5,327 nucleotides of DNA from Betaproteobacteria bacterium. Its GTDB lineage: Bacteria > Pseudomonadota > Gammaproteobacteria > Burkholderiales > Rhodocyclaceae. The stretch spans positions 1-5,327 of the forward strand of contig JAGWUW010000203.1 of the NCBI GenBank assembly GCA_028868235.1, in the 5' to 3' direction. Shown here in pieces: positions 1 to 5,327 of this stretch (the first letter of the stretch is position 1; each line of letters opens with the position of its first letter). Below the pieces are notes generated by a model, which was not told the origin of the DNA, did not search any database, and saw nothing but the letters and a program-made list of their open reading frames with translations. The position numbers and the translations under genes are program-made.

Positions 1-1
1 C

Positions 2-1180
2 ATGCTGGGTGAGGGCCGCTCCGGACAGCAACTGCTGGAAGAATTGCGCCGCTTCAACCTGCTGGCCGACGAAATGATCTTCATGATGGTCACCGGCGAA
101 CAATCTTACGAGCAGGTCGTGTCAGCCGTCGAGCTGGTACCGGACGACTACATCATCAAACCCTTCTCGCCTGACAAGTTGCTCCTGCGCCTCGAGCGGA
201 TCATGGCCAAGAAGGAATTCTTTCAGGAGTACTACCAGGAGAAGCGCAAGAAGGAGTTCGCTGCAGCCCTGGCCATCCTTGAACAGAAACAGAGCAGCGA
301 AGCCGGCAGGCCGTACCGCTTCGAGATTCTTCGCCAGCAAGCTGAAGTCAAGTTAATCAGTGGCGATGCCGAGGGTGCCGAATCGGCCTATCGGGCCATT
401 CTGAACAACTACGAATTCCCTTGGGCACGAGCCGGCGTCGCCCGCTCACTGCATCGCCAGAACAAGCTGACCGAGGCTCGGGCCGAAATTGATCTTGTCG
501 TCGCAAATACCCCCCAGTTTTTCGATGCCGCCGATCTCAAGGCCAATATCTGCATGGCACAGGGCGAAGCCGACGAAGCGCAGCGGGTTCTCGACGAAGT
601 CGCAAAAAAGACGCCGCGCAATTACCTGCGCAAGCGCCTGCTGGCAGAAGCCGCCACGCTGAACGGCGATGCCGAGACAGCCCGAAGCGTGCTAGCCGAG
701 GTGGTTGCCAACGACACCATGCCCGGTGCCGTTACGCCCGAGGATCGCCTGGCCCTGGCCCGCAGCCAGGTCGATGCCAACGATCTGATCTCGGCCGAAA
801 AAACACTGGTCGGCCTCAAGGAATCGGACGTGCAGAATCTGTCCCTCGACGAACAGGCAAGCTATGCCGCCCTGCTCGCCCTCAGCACGCCGGGCCGCGG
901 CAAACCGCGCTTCACCGGCCTGCGCCCAGCGCTGATGTCGGCCGAACTGTCAGCGCCCAGCCGGCTCGATATCTTGCGCAGTGCCCTACGCCTGGGCGAC
1001 CATGAACTGGCCGATCGCCAGGCCGAGGCGCTACTCGAAGGCGAAGAAGCAAAGAAAAGTTTCGGCGCCATGCGCAAGCAGTACGCCCTTCATGGCCGCG
1101 AGCAGGATTTCCGCAACATCCAGAAGCAGGTTGCACTCAAGCGTATCCATCACGACGAAGCACCTAAAACCGACGCCTAG
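2..1180 (+). CDS. Response regulator receiver domain protein with C-terminal TPR-like repeats (5' end outside window)
   Basis: The open frame enters from the left edge, so the first Met in view is probably internal and the true start lies upstream. Residues 1-70 in view match the second half of a CheY-like receiver: an [15 protein letters not shown] helix, the conserved Thr in MMVTGE (residue 31) and the conserved Lys-Pro pair in DYIIKPF (Lys53). The phosphoacceptor Asp should lie only a few codons left of the window, so its presence cannot be confirmed. From about residue 83 to 240 the protein is alpha-helical with TPR-like helix pairs ([53 protein letters not shown]). The rest is a less regular helical tail ending in a charged segment. 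No DNA-binding output domain is seen. By family knowledge such REC-TPR proteins signal through protein-protein contacts in the cytoplasm; the partner is unknown. The stop overlaps the convergent cobQ stop by 4 bp. Confidence 0.85.
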   Translation: MLGEGRSGQQLLEELRRFNLLADEMIFMMVTGEQSYEQVVSAVELVPDDYIIKPFSPDKLLLRLERIMAKKEFFQEYYQEKRKKEFAAALAILEQKQSSEAGRPYRFEILRQQAEVKLISGDAEGAESAYRAILNNYEFPWARAGVARSLHRQNKLTEARAEIDLVVANTPQFFDAADLKANICMAQGEADEAQRVLDEVAKKTPRNYLRKRLLAEAATLNGDAETARSVLAEVVANDTMPGAVTPEDRLALARSQVDANDLISAEKTLVGLKESDVQNLSLDEQASYAALLALSTPGRGKPRFTGLRPALMSAELSAPSRLDILRSALRLGDHELADRQAEALLEGEEAKKSFGAMRKQYALHGREQDFRNIQKQVALKRIHHDEAPKTDA

Positions 1181-2649
1181 AGCGGGCACTCCGGCCAGGC
1201 AGTACGCAGCTTGGACCAGTCGATTGCGGCCTCGACCGAATCGGCGAGGCGGTCGAGATCTGCCTCCCGCCGTGCGGCGAAGTCGACCTGCTGGCTTTCC
1301 GTCATTCCGGCCCAAGCCAGCAAGGCAGTGAGCGCTTGCGGATGGTCGAACAGGCCATGGCAATAGGTGGCGAACACCTGACCATCGGCAGAAATGGCGC
1401 CATCCCTACGGCCGTCAGCCAGTTCGACCGCCGCCTCGGCCAACCCGGCGCCACGCGTCACACCAAGGTGGATTTCATAACCGGACATGGCCGGCAGCCC
1501 CGGCAACGACAAATAACCGCTCACGTTTCGCAGCTGTTTTTCAGTTTCGAGGGTGGTCTCGACATCGAGCACCGCCAAACCGGGTGTGCTGCCTGGTCGG
1601 CCCTCGAGGCCGAGTGGATCGTGAATTACGTTGCCCAGCATCTGGTAGCCACCGCAGAGGCCGATCACCTTGCCGCCATAGCGCAAGTGCTTGCGGATCG
1701 CCTGCTCCCAACCCTGGGTACGCAGCCAGTCAATGTCCGCGCGTACCGCCTTGGAACCAGGTAGCACGAGCAGATCGGCGGCCGGCGGCGTTTCGCCCGG
1801 TCCAACCCAGCAGAAATCGACTTCCGGATGAAGGCGCAGCGGATCGAGATCGTTGTGGTTTGAGGTACGCGGATAAGCCGGGGCGACGACCTTCAGTTTC
1901 GCACACCGTTTGTCACCAATCGCTGCCGTGGCAATAGCATCCTCAGCGTCGAGCATCAGACCGTGCAGGTAGGGCAGTACCCCCAGGACTGGCTTGCCGG
2001 TGCGCTCTTCCAGCCAGGTCAGGCCGGATTCGAGCAGGCCGATGTCGCCGCGAAAGCGGTTGATGACGAAACCGATCACGCGGTTCTGTTCCGAAGGCGA
2101 AAGCAGCTCAAGGGTGCCGACCAGATGGGCAAAAACGCCGCCACGGTCAATGTCAGCGACGATGATGACCGGACAATCGACCGCTTCGGCGAAGCCCATG
2201 TTGGCGATATCGCGGGCACGCAAGTTGATCTCGGCTGGCGAACCGGCGCCCTCGACCAACACGCAGTCGTAGGCCGCCGTCAGGCGCGCCCAGGATTCCA
2301 GTACCGCGCCCATCGCTCGTGGTTTGTACTCGTGGTAGGCCTTGGCATCCAGGTCGACCGCCACCTTGCCATGAATGACCACCTGCGCCTGTTTGTCGGT
2401 GGTCGGCTTGAGCAGCACCGGATTGAAATCGGTGTGCGGCTGCAGACCACAGGCCAGCGCCTGCAGGGCCTGGGCGCGACCAATCTCGCCACCGTCGACC
2501 GTCACCGCCGAGTTGAGCGCCATGTTCTGCGGCTTGAACGGCGCCACGCGCACCCCGTGGCGCTGCAGTATGCGGCAAAGAGCGGCGACCAGAGTCGATT
2601 TTCCGGCATCGGACGTGGTCCCCTGGACCATCAAAGCGTGACAAGGCAT
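1177..2649 (-). CDS. cobQ: Cobyric acid synthase (adenosylcobyrinate a,c-diamide amidotransferase), CobQ/CbiP
   Basis: Complete 490-aa protein, within the usual length of about 480-510 aa. The enzyme performs the ATP- and glutamine-dependent amidations that turn adenosylcobyrinic acid a,c-diamide into adenosylcobyric acid, in the cytoplasm. The N-terminal synthetase domain opens with the dethiobiotin-synthetase-like P-loop [11 protein letters not shown] (residues 9-19), followed by the family signatures [11 protein letters not shown] (37-47), [10 protein letters not shown] (55-64), [16 protein letters not shown] (76-91), [13 protein letters not shown] (131-143) and DIDRGGVFA (167-175). The C-terminal class I glutaminase-like domain carries the nucleophile Cys332 in [10 protein letters not shown] and the catalytic His431 in YCHGLFD. 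The ATG at 2649 gives the normal N-terminus, but no good Shine-Dalgarno is visible before it. Codon 7 (Met, just before VQGTTSD) is a possible alternative start. There is no cobalamin riboswitch upstream of this gene, unlike bluB. It ends tail-to-tail with the response regulator gene, sharing CTAG. Confidence 0.96.
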   Translation of the reverse strand: MPCHALMVQGTTSDAGKSTLVAALCRILQRHGVRVAPFKPQNMALNSAVTVDGGEIGRAQALQALACGLQPHTDFNPVLLKPTTDKQAQVVIHGKVAVDLDAKAYHEYKPRAMGAVLESWARLTAAYDCVLVEGAGSPAEINLRARDIANMGFAEAVDCPVIIVADIDRGGVFAHLVGTLELLSPSEQNRVIGFVINRFRGDIGLLESGLTWLEERTGKPVLGVLPYLHGLMLDAEDAIATAAIGDKRCAKLKVVAPAYPRTSNHNDLDPLRLHPEVDFCWVGPGETPPAADLLVLPGSKAVRADIDWLRTQGWEQAIRKHLRYGGKVIGLCGGYQMLGNVIHDPLGLEGRPGSTPGLAVLDVETTLETEKQLRNVSGYLSLPGLPAMSGYEIHLGVTRGAGLAEAAVELADGRRDGAISADGQVFATYCHGLFDHPQALTALLAWAGMTESQQVDFAARREADLDRLADSVEAAIDWSKLRTAWPECPL

Positions 2650-2885
2650 GTGCGGGCGACAGAAGGAAAACGCGAATTATCCCGGATAACCGACTATTTC
2701 GTTCGCGGCGTAGTTCTGAGCCAAAAAAGAGCATTCCGCCGGGTTCTTATGTGTAATGAATTGAAACAGGTGTTCGATTTCCTCACAGTCGCTGCGTGAC
2801 ACCCGGCACGCCAGTGCCCAGTTTTATGCATTGCACGTTATTTGCTAAGGCTCCCGATTCAATATCAATAAGATACGGAGACAAC
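2650..2885. other. Intergenic region between divergent cobQ and the ISL3-like gene
   Basis: This 236-bp stretch is more AT-rich than the flanking genes, especially 2820-2885, as expected for a divergent promoter region. Besides the inverted repeat next to cobQ it contains a small hairpin, GGCAC-GCCA-GTGCC (2805-2818), followed after three bases by TTTT. It may be a weak terminator or a leader structure. I see no promoter for the rightward gene that satisfies both hexamers at a normal spacing. The reading frame of the downstream gene stays open leftwards to a GTG at 2796, but that extension has no ribosome binding site and a non-coding base composition. Confidence 0.5.
2677..2689. repeat. Short perfect inverted repeat upstream of cobQ (candidate operator / -10 region)
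   Basis: TTATCC-C-GGATAA is a perfect 6-bp inverted repeat around one central base, centred at 2683, about 34 bp upstream of the cobQ start codon. Read on the minus strand, its left arm overlaps GATAAT (2681-2676), a 5/6 match to a sigma70 -10 box, which would place the transcript start near 2669. No convincing -35 hexamer lies at 16-18 bp from it, so a promoter that needs an activator, or a chance palindrome, are both possible. What is seen is the symmetry and the position; the operator role is inference. Confidence 0.3.
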
Positions 2886-3569
2886 ATGATGACTGACGAC
2901 TGGTTGCATAAAGCACTCGACATCAAGGCCCCTTGGCAGATCAGCCACGTGATCGAAGATGCCGGCTCGCGTCGCGTCGACCTTTGGGTGTCGCTGCCCC
3001 GACCGCGCACGGGCTGGTTCTTCAGCCAGCGGCCGAGTGCCCCCGACCCGAAGCATCCAACCTGGCGTCATCTCAACATCGGCGGCTTCAGTTGCTACAT
3101 CCATGCCAATCCTGTCGAAACCGGGCGCCACCAGGAACTGCCCTGGCTTGGCGACACCGATCAGCCCTTCACGCGGGCCCTCGCCCAGCAGGTTGGTGCC
3201 TATTTCAAGGCCGGACTAAACATGCAGGCCATCTGCCCGTTGCTCGACATTTCGGCCGCTGACCTGTGGAAATTCAAGCACGATCTCGACCGCGGCCATG
3301 CCTATCTCACGCCGATGCCTACGCCGGGGGCTGCCACCCACACCGTCCCGGCAGCTGACCACCCGGTCTGGCAAGCCCTGCTCGACGGCTCCAACCACCT
3401 CGACATCCGAGTCCTCAGTCTCAAGTTGCTGCTCACCAAATTGCGCGACCAAGCCCAGCGCATCTCCGACAGCGAGGTCCGCCTGATGAAGGCCCACGAA
3501 CTGCAGCGCTACTTCGTTCGTCATGCTCATTTGCTCGAGCACGAACTGGCGCAACTCAACGAAATCTGA
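2886..3569 (+). CDS. ISL3-transposase N-terminal-domain-like protein without catalytic domain; function unknown
   Basis: The start is set by ACGGAGA (2875-2881) before two consecutive ATG codons (2886 and 2889); either may be used, giving 227 or 226 aa. Residues 5-135 follow the layout of the N-terminal region of ISL3-family transposases: an opening helix and APWQISHVIEDAGSRRVDLWVSLP (15-38, a short beta pair), then TWRHLNIGGFSCYIH (59-73), ELPWLGDTDQPFT (84-96), and a helix-turn-helix-like section with LNMQAICPLLDISAADLWKF (111-130). Where ISL3 proteins carry paired zinc-binding cysteines this protein has none; its only cysteines are 70 and 117. After a Pro/Ala-rich linker (143-160) comes a helical, probably coiled-coil C-terminus (161-225). 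No DDE domain is present. The gene is only 10 nt upstream of the FIST-like gene, implying co-transcription. What is inferred is a domesticated DNA-binding or protein-binding module; the family assignment rests on pattern recognition alone. Confidence 0.75.
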   Translation: MMTDDWLHKALDIKAPWQISHVIEDAGSRRVDLWVSLPRPRTGWFFSQRPSAPDPKHPTWRHLNIGGFSCYIHANPVETGRHQELPWLGDTDQPFTRALAQQVGAYFKAGLNMQAICPLLDISAADLWKFKHDLDRGHAYLTPMPTPGAATHTVPAADHPVWQALLDGSNHLDIRVLSLKLLLTKLRDQAQRISDSEVRLMKAHELQRYFVRHAHLLEHELAQLNEI

Positions 3570-3579
3570 CGGAGCCCCC

Positions 3580-4569
3580 ATGACCCGACAAAACGGCCTA
3601 TTTTCCATCGCCGAAGCCGCCGAGTTGATTACCGCCGGCCATTTCATGACCGTAGCCGGCGACGAAACGGCGCTTCGCCAGCTGCCACCCGGGCACTGGC
3701 TGGGCGGCACCATTCCCTATTTCATGTCGCAGGCCGGTGGCGTCACCGCCCGCGACATGGTCTATGTCCACCTAATCGACTGCTTCGCCACCCCGCCCCG
3801 CCTATCGCTGCGCAGCGCTGAACAGTTGCCGGGGCTGTGCTGCGAGGCGCCGGAAAGCGGTTACAGCCTGATCATCATCCCGGCTTTCGGCGAATGCCAC
3901 CGCAGCTTTGCCGAGAACGCCCCGAACTACGAGGACATGTACATGAAACCCCTGGCCGGCTGGATCGCCGGTGTCCATCTCGACGAATTAGGCAGCCGCA
4001 AGCCACTGGTCGTACTCGGCGAAACCGGCGAGTTTGTCGAAGACAAGGTGGCGGTGATCGACGTCGAACTGCCGGCCGGGCGCTATGCGCAGGTCGATAT
4101 CGTGAATCCCTTCCGCCCCGGCCAGCTGCCCGCCATCCGCTTTGCCGAAGCTGGTTTTGCCGCCGGCGCGTGCGAACTCGACGGGAAACCAGGTAATCTG
4201 GCCGAGTTTCTTGTCACCAACCAGGTCGATACCCGTTTGCCGCTAGTCGCCGATTACTGCGGCGCCCTGGTCAATGTCAGCATCCGCAGCATTGACCGCG
4301 AGCGCGGCACCGTCGAGTTCTATGCGCCGGTCTTCCCCGGCCTCGACTATCGCATCGCCGAACCGCTTCCCGATTACGTCAGCGCCTTCCGGAACGCCCT
4401 GCCACCGCCCACCACGCAGCCGGATTTTGCCTGCAACTGCGTCCTCAACTACCTGTATGCCGAGCTGCACGGCAAACAGGCTGGCCACATTGGCGGCCCG
4501 ATGACCTTCGGCGAAATCGGCTACCAGTTGCTCAACCAGACCATGGCTTGCCTGACCGTCAGTCCCTAA
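3580..4569 (+). CDS. Conserved protein of unknown function with FIST_C-like C-terminus
   Basis: The start is the ATG at 3580, preceded by ACGGAG (3569-3574) with five bases between; the frame is open further upstream, but that part overlaps the preceding gene and lacks a ribosome binding site. The product has 329 aa, no signal peptide and no membrane segment, so it should be cytoplasmic. An N-terminal segment contains MTVAGDETALRQLP and the distinctive GGTIPYFMSQAGG (42-54). A middle part has SLIIIPAFGECHRSF (96-110). The C-terminus has a CNC motif (285-287), then GGPMTFGEIGYQLLNQTMACL (305-325), which resembles the GEI and hNqT signature at the end of FIST_C domains. By family knowledge FIST domains are thought to sense small molecules, sometimes next to signalling proteins; no ligand can be read here. 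The residues Cys68, Cys87-88, Cys106, Cys227 and Cys285/287 make a thiol, metal or flavin link possible but unproven. It is the second gene of the unit starting at 2886. Confidence 0.8.
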   Translation: MTRQNGLFSIAEAAELITAGHFMTVAGDETALRQLPPGHWLGGTIPYFMSQAGGVTARDMVYVHLIDCFATPPRLSLRSAEQLPGLCCEAPESGYSLIIIPAFGECHRSFAENAPNYEDMYMKPLAGWIAGVHLDELGSRKPLVVLGETGEFVEDKVAVIDVELPAGRYAQVDIVNPFRPGQLPAIRFAEAGFAAGACELDGKPGNLAEFLVTNQVDTRLPLVADYCGALVNVSIRSIDRERGTVEFYAPVFPGLDYRIAEPLPDYVSAFRNALPPPTTQPDFACNCVLNYLYAELHGKQAGHIGGPMTFGEIGYQLLNQTMACLTVSP

Positions 4570-4591
4570 GCGGATCTCGCGCAGTTCGCAC

Positions 4592-4615
4592 CAGCGGCAG
4601 ATCAGCCCGCCGCTG
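4592..4615 (+). terminator. GC-rich hairpin after the FIST-like gene
   Basis: CAGCGGC (4592-4598) pairs perfectly with GCCGCTG (4609-4615) across a 10-nt loop, beginning 22 bases after the stop codon of the FIST-like gene. No T tract follows; instead a second, longer hairpin starts at the last base of this one. It may stabilise the 3' end of the transcript or help termination together with the second hairpin. Confidence 0.35.
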
Positions 4616-4646
4616 CGACGGTGCTTGCCTCACCAAGCGCCGTCGC
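4615..4646 (+). terminator. Strong 13-bp hairpin, candidate terminator or operator-like inverted repeat
   Basis: The arms 4615-4627 (GCGACGGTGCTTG) and 4634-4646 (CAAGCGCCGTCGC) pair over 13 bp with a single G-U wobble and a 6-nt loop, CCTCAC. This is the strongest simple inverted repeat I found between genes. It lies 45 bases after the FIST-like stop codon. Only TT follows the stem, so it is not a textbook intrinsic terminator. It overlaps the -35 region of the putative promoter of the riboswitch transcript, so a role as a DNA site for a dimeric regulator is an alternative. Confidence 0.45.
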
Positions 4647-4653
4647 TTAGCAT
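4625..4653 (+). promoter_or_regulatory. Putative sigma70 promoter of the riboswitch-bluB transcript
   Basis: TTGCCT (4625-4630) and TAGCAT (4648-4653) are separated by 17 bp. The -35 hexamer matches the consensus at its first three positions and the -10 at four of six. The predicted transcript start near 4660 falls just before the 5' strand of riboswitch helix P1 at 4666, which supports the placement. The hexamers are weak, and the element sits inside the 13-bp hairpin region. Confidence 0.35.
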
Positions 4654-4665
4654 CCCTCCCTTGAT

Positions 4666-4820
4666 GTCTTTCGGTGCCGCCACGCATGTGGTGGAGAATC
4701 GGGAAGGCGGTGTAATTCCGCCACGTGCCCAACGCTGTGAGGAGGACGTTCGCTGCACATTGCCACTGGCTCTGGCCGGGAAGGCGCAGCAACGGGTGAA
4801 CCCAAGTCAGAAGACCGGCC
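4666..4820 (+). promoter_or_regulatory. Cobalamin (B12) riboswitch aptamer upstream of bluB
   Basis: The conserved blocks of the cobalamin riboswitch occur in order. GTCTT (4666-4670) can pair with AAGAC (4811-4815) as P1. GGTGCC follows, then a 7-bp stem CCGCCAC-GCAT-GTGGTGG (4677-4694) as P2. Next come GGGAA (4701-4705), GGTG-AATTCC (4709-4719), CCCAACGCTGTGA (4728-4740), GCCACTGG (4762-4769), GGGAAGG (4778-4784), and the B12 box AAGTCAGAAGACCGGCC at 4804-4820. By family knowledge the RNA binds adenosyl- or related cobalamin and lowers expression of the downstream gene. That gene is bluB, a B12 biosynthetic gene, so feedback regulation fits. The exact ends of the aptamer are approximate, and the corrinoid preference cannot be read by eye. 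Confidence 0.93.
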
Positions 4821-4834
4821 GGGAGACAAAACAG

Positions 4835-4863
4835 GGCTGCATGGACAGGCAGCCATCGTTTTT
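4835..4863 (+). terminator. Candidate expression platform: terminator-like hairpin plus T5 before bluB
   Basis: GGCTGC (4835-4840) pairs with GCAGCC (4849-4854) across an 8-nt loop, and TTTTT follows at 4859-4863 after four bases. It lies between the B12 box and the bluB ribosome binding site, which is where a riboswitch-controlled terminator is expected. The stem is short and the T run is displaced, so termination may be inefficient. GCTGC (4836-4840) could alternatively pair with GCAGC at 4786-4790 inside the aptamer, a possible antiterminator. A second small stem, TTCC (4862-4865) with GGAA (4872-4875), could hide the ribosome binding site, so translational control is also possible. Confidence 0.5.
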
Positions 4864-4878
4864 CCACAAGGGGAATTC

Positions 4879-5327
4879 ATGGAAAACCAGATCGACCACG
4901 CCTTCTCGGACGCCGAACGCGCCGCCGTCTACCGTACCATTTTCAACCGCCGTGACGTGCGCGGCCAGTTCCTGCCCGACCCGGTTCCGGACGATGTGCT
5001 CGCCCGCGTTATGCTGGCCGCCCACCATGCCCCGTCGGTCGGCTTCATGCAGCCGTGGAACTTCCTGCTCGTCCGTTCGCCCGAGGTCAAACAGCGGGTG
5101 CGCGACGTGTTCGCCAAGGCGCACGCCGAAGCGGCGCTGATGTTCCCGGAAGGCAAGCGGGAAACCTACAGCCAGCTCAAGCTCGAAGGCATCGTCGAGT
5201 CGCCGATCAACCTATGCATCACCTGCGACCGCGAGCGCACCGGCCCAGTCGTCGTCGGCCGCACCCACATCAAAACGATGGACCTCTACTCCAGCGTCTG
5301 CGCCGTGCAGAACCTGTGGCTGGCGGC
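4879..5327 (+). CDS. bluB: 5,6-dimethylbenzimidazole synthase BluB (3' end outside window)
   Basis: The first 149 residues are visible and the frame is open to the right edge; the family is about 200-230 aa, so roughly two thirds is present. BluB is a nitroreductase-fold enzyme that breaks down reduced FMN with oxygen to give 5,6-dimethylbenzimidazole, the lower ligand of cobalamin, in the cytoplasm. Diagnostic segments are RRDVRGQFLPDPVPDDVL (24-41), AAHHAPSVGFMQPWNFLLVR (48-67), YSQLKLEGI (about 100-108), NLCITCDRERTGPVVVGRTH (about 113-132) and MDLYSSVCAVQNLWLA at the window end. Asp26 in RRDVR corresponds, as I recall the family, to Asp32 of Sinorhizobium meliloti BluB, needed for activity; the later catalytic Ser is beyond the edge. 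The ATG at 4879 follows AAGGGGA (4868-4874). The gene lies directly under a cobalamin riboswitch. The oxygen-dependent reaction implies aerobic or microaerobic B12 completion. Confidence 0.96.
   Translation, partial: MENQIDHAFSDAERAAVYRTIFNRRDVRGQFLPDPVPDDVLARVMLAAHHAPSVGFMQPWNFLLVRSPEVKQRVRDVFAKAHAEAALMFPEGKRETYSQLKLEGIVESPINLCITCDRERTGPVVVGRTHIKTMDLYSSVCAVQNLWLA

Noticed and set aside
2153..2734. 193-codon leftward frame overlapping the cobQ N-terminus
   Set aside because: It is a shifted frame of cobQ with a low-complexity Arg/Gly-rich product. The cobQ frame carries all P-loop and family motifs.
1963..2799. 278-codon rightward open frame antisense to cobQ
   Set aside because: It is the complement of the well-supported cobQ gene. 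The product is rich in His, Arg and Gln without recognisable motifs, and there is no ribosome binding site. Long antisense frames are common in GC-rich DNA.
2796..2885. N-terminal extension of the ISL3-like protein from a GTG at 2796
   Set aside because: No Shine-Dalgarno precedes it, the stretch is AT-rich and includes a hairpin, and homology-like content begins only after the ATG pair at 2886/2889, which has a good ribosome binding site.
2886..3569. Active insertion sequence
   Set aside because: There is no DDE catalytic domain, and I saw no terminal inverted repeats or target-site duplication around the gene, so only a derived, non-mobile protein is supported.
3523..3579. Upstream start of the FIST-like gene at 3523
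   Set aside because: It would overlap the coding end of the preceding gene and lacks a ribosome binding site; the ATG at 3580 has ACGGAG at proper spacing.
4625..5140. 171-codon rightward frame crossing the riboswitch and the bluB start
   Set aside because: It runs through the structured riboswitch RNA and continues in a shifted frame of bluB, giving a Ser/Arg/Pro-rich product with no motif.
1..5327. CRISPR array, tRNA, rRNA or tandem repeats
   Set aside because: No regularly spaced repeats and no tRNA- or rRNA-like conserved blocks were found on either strand by reading.

Overview
The window looks like a chromosomal segment from a GC-rich betaproteobacterium, most likely a Rhodocyclales member (Dechloromonas/Azonexus type). 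That placement rests on codon use, the protein flavour and the gene neighbourhood, not on a marker gene. Two vitamin B12 genes flank a small two-gene unit of unknown function.

Left part (1-2649): the C-terminal portion of a response regulator with a receiver domain followed by TPR-like repeats runs rightward and enters from outside the window. It meets head-on the complete cobyric acid synthase gene (cobQ, leftward). The two genes overlap by 4 bp at a palindromic CTAG that supplies a TAG stop to both, so there is no room for a terminator between them.

Middle (2650-4569): a 236-bp AT-richer intergenic region holds a perfect short inverted repeat close to the cobQ start. It is followed by a two-gene operon with a 10-nt gap. 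The first gene (227 aa) resembles only the N-terminal DNA-binding part of ISL3-family transposases, has lost the paired zinc-ligand cysteines and has no DDE catalytic domain. The second (329 aa) is a conserved-looking soluble protein whose C-terminus resembles FIST_C sensory domains. I do not recognise an established function for either. This pair is the most interesting and least explained content of the window.

Right part (4570-5327): a strong 13-bp hairpin and a putative sigma70 promoter lie upstream of a clear cobalamin riboswitch (about 4666-4820, B12 box at 4804-4820). A terminator-like hairpin with a T5 tract follows, then the start of bluB, the aerobic 5,6-dimethylbenzimidazole synthase, which runs off the right edge. 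cobQ acts on the corrin-ring side of B12 synthesis (amidation of the side chains). BluB makes the lower ligand from FMN. Together they suggest an organism that makes cobalamin itself and places at least the bluB transcript under B12 feedback. More cobalamin genes are likely to the right of the window.
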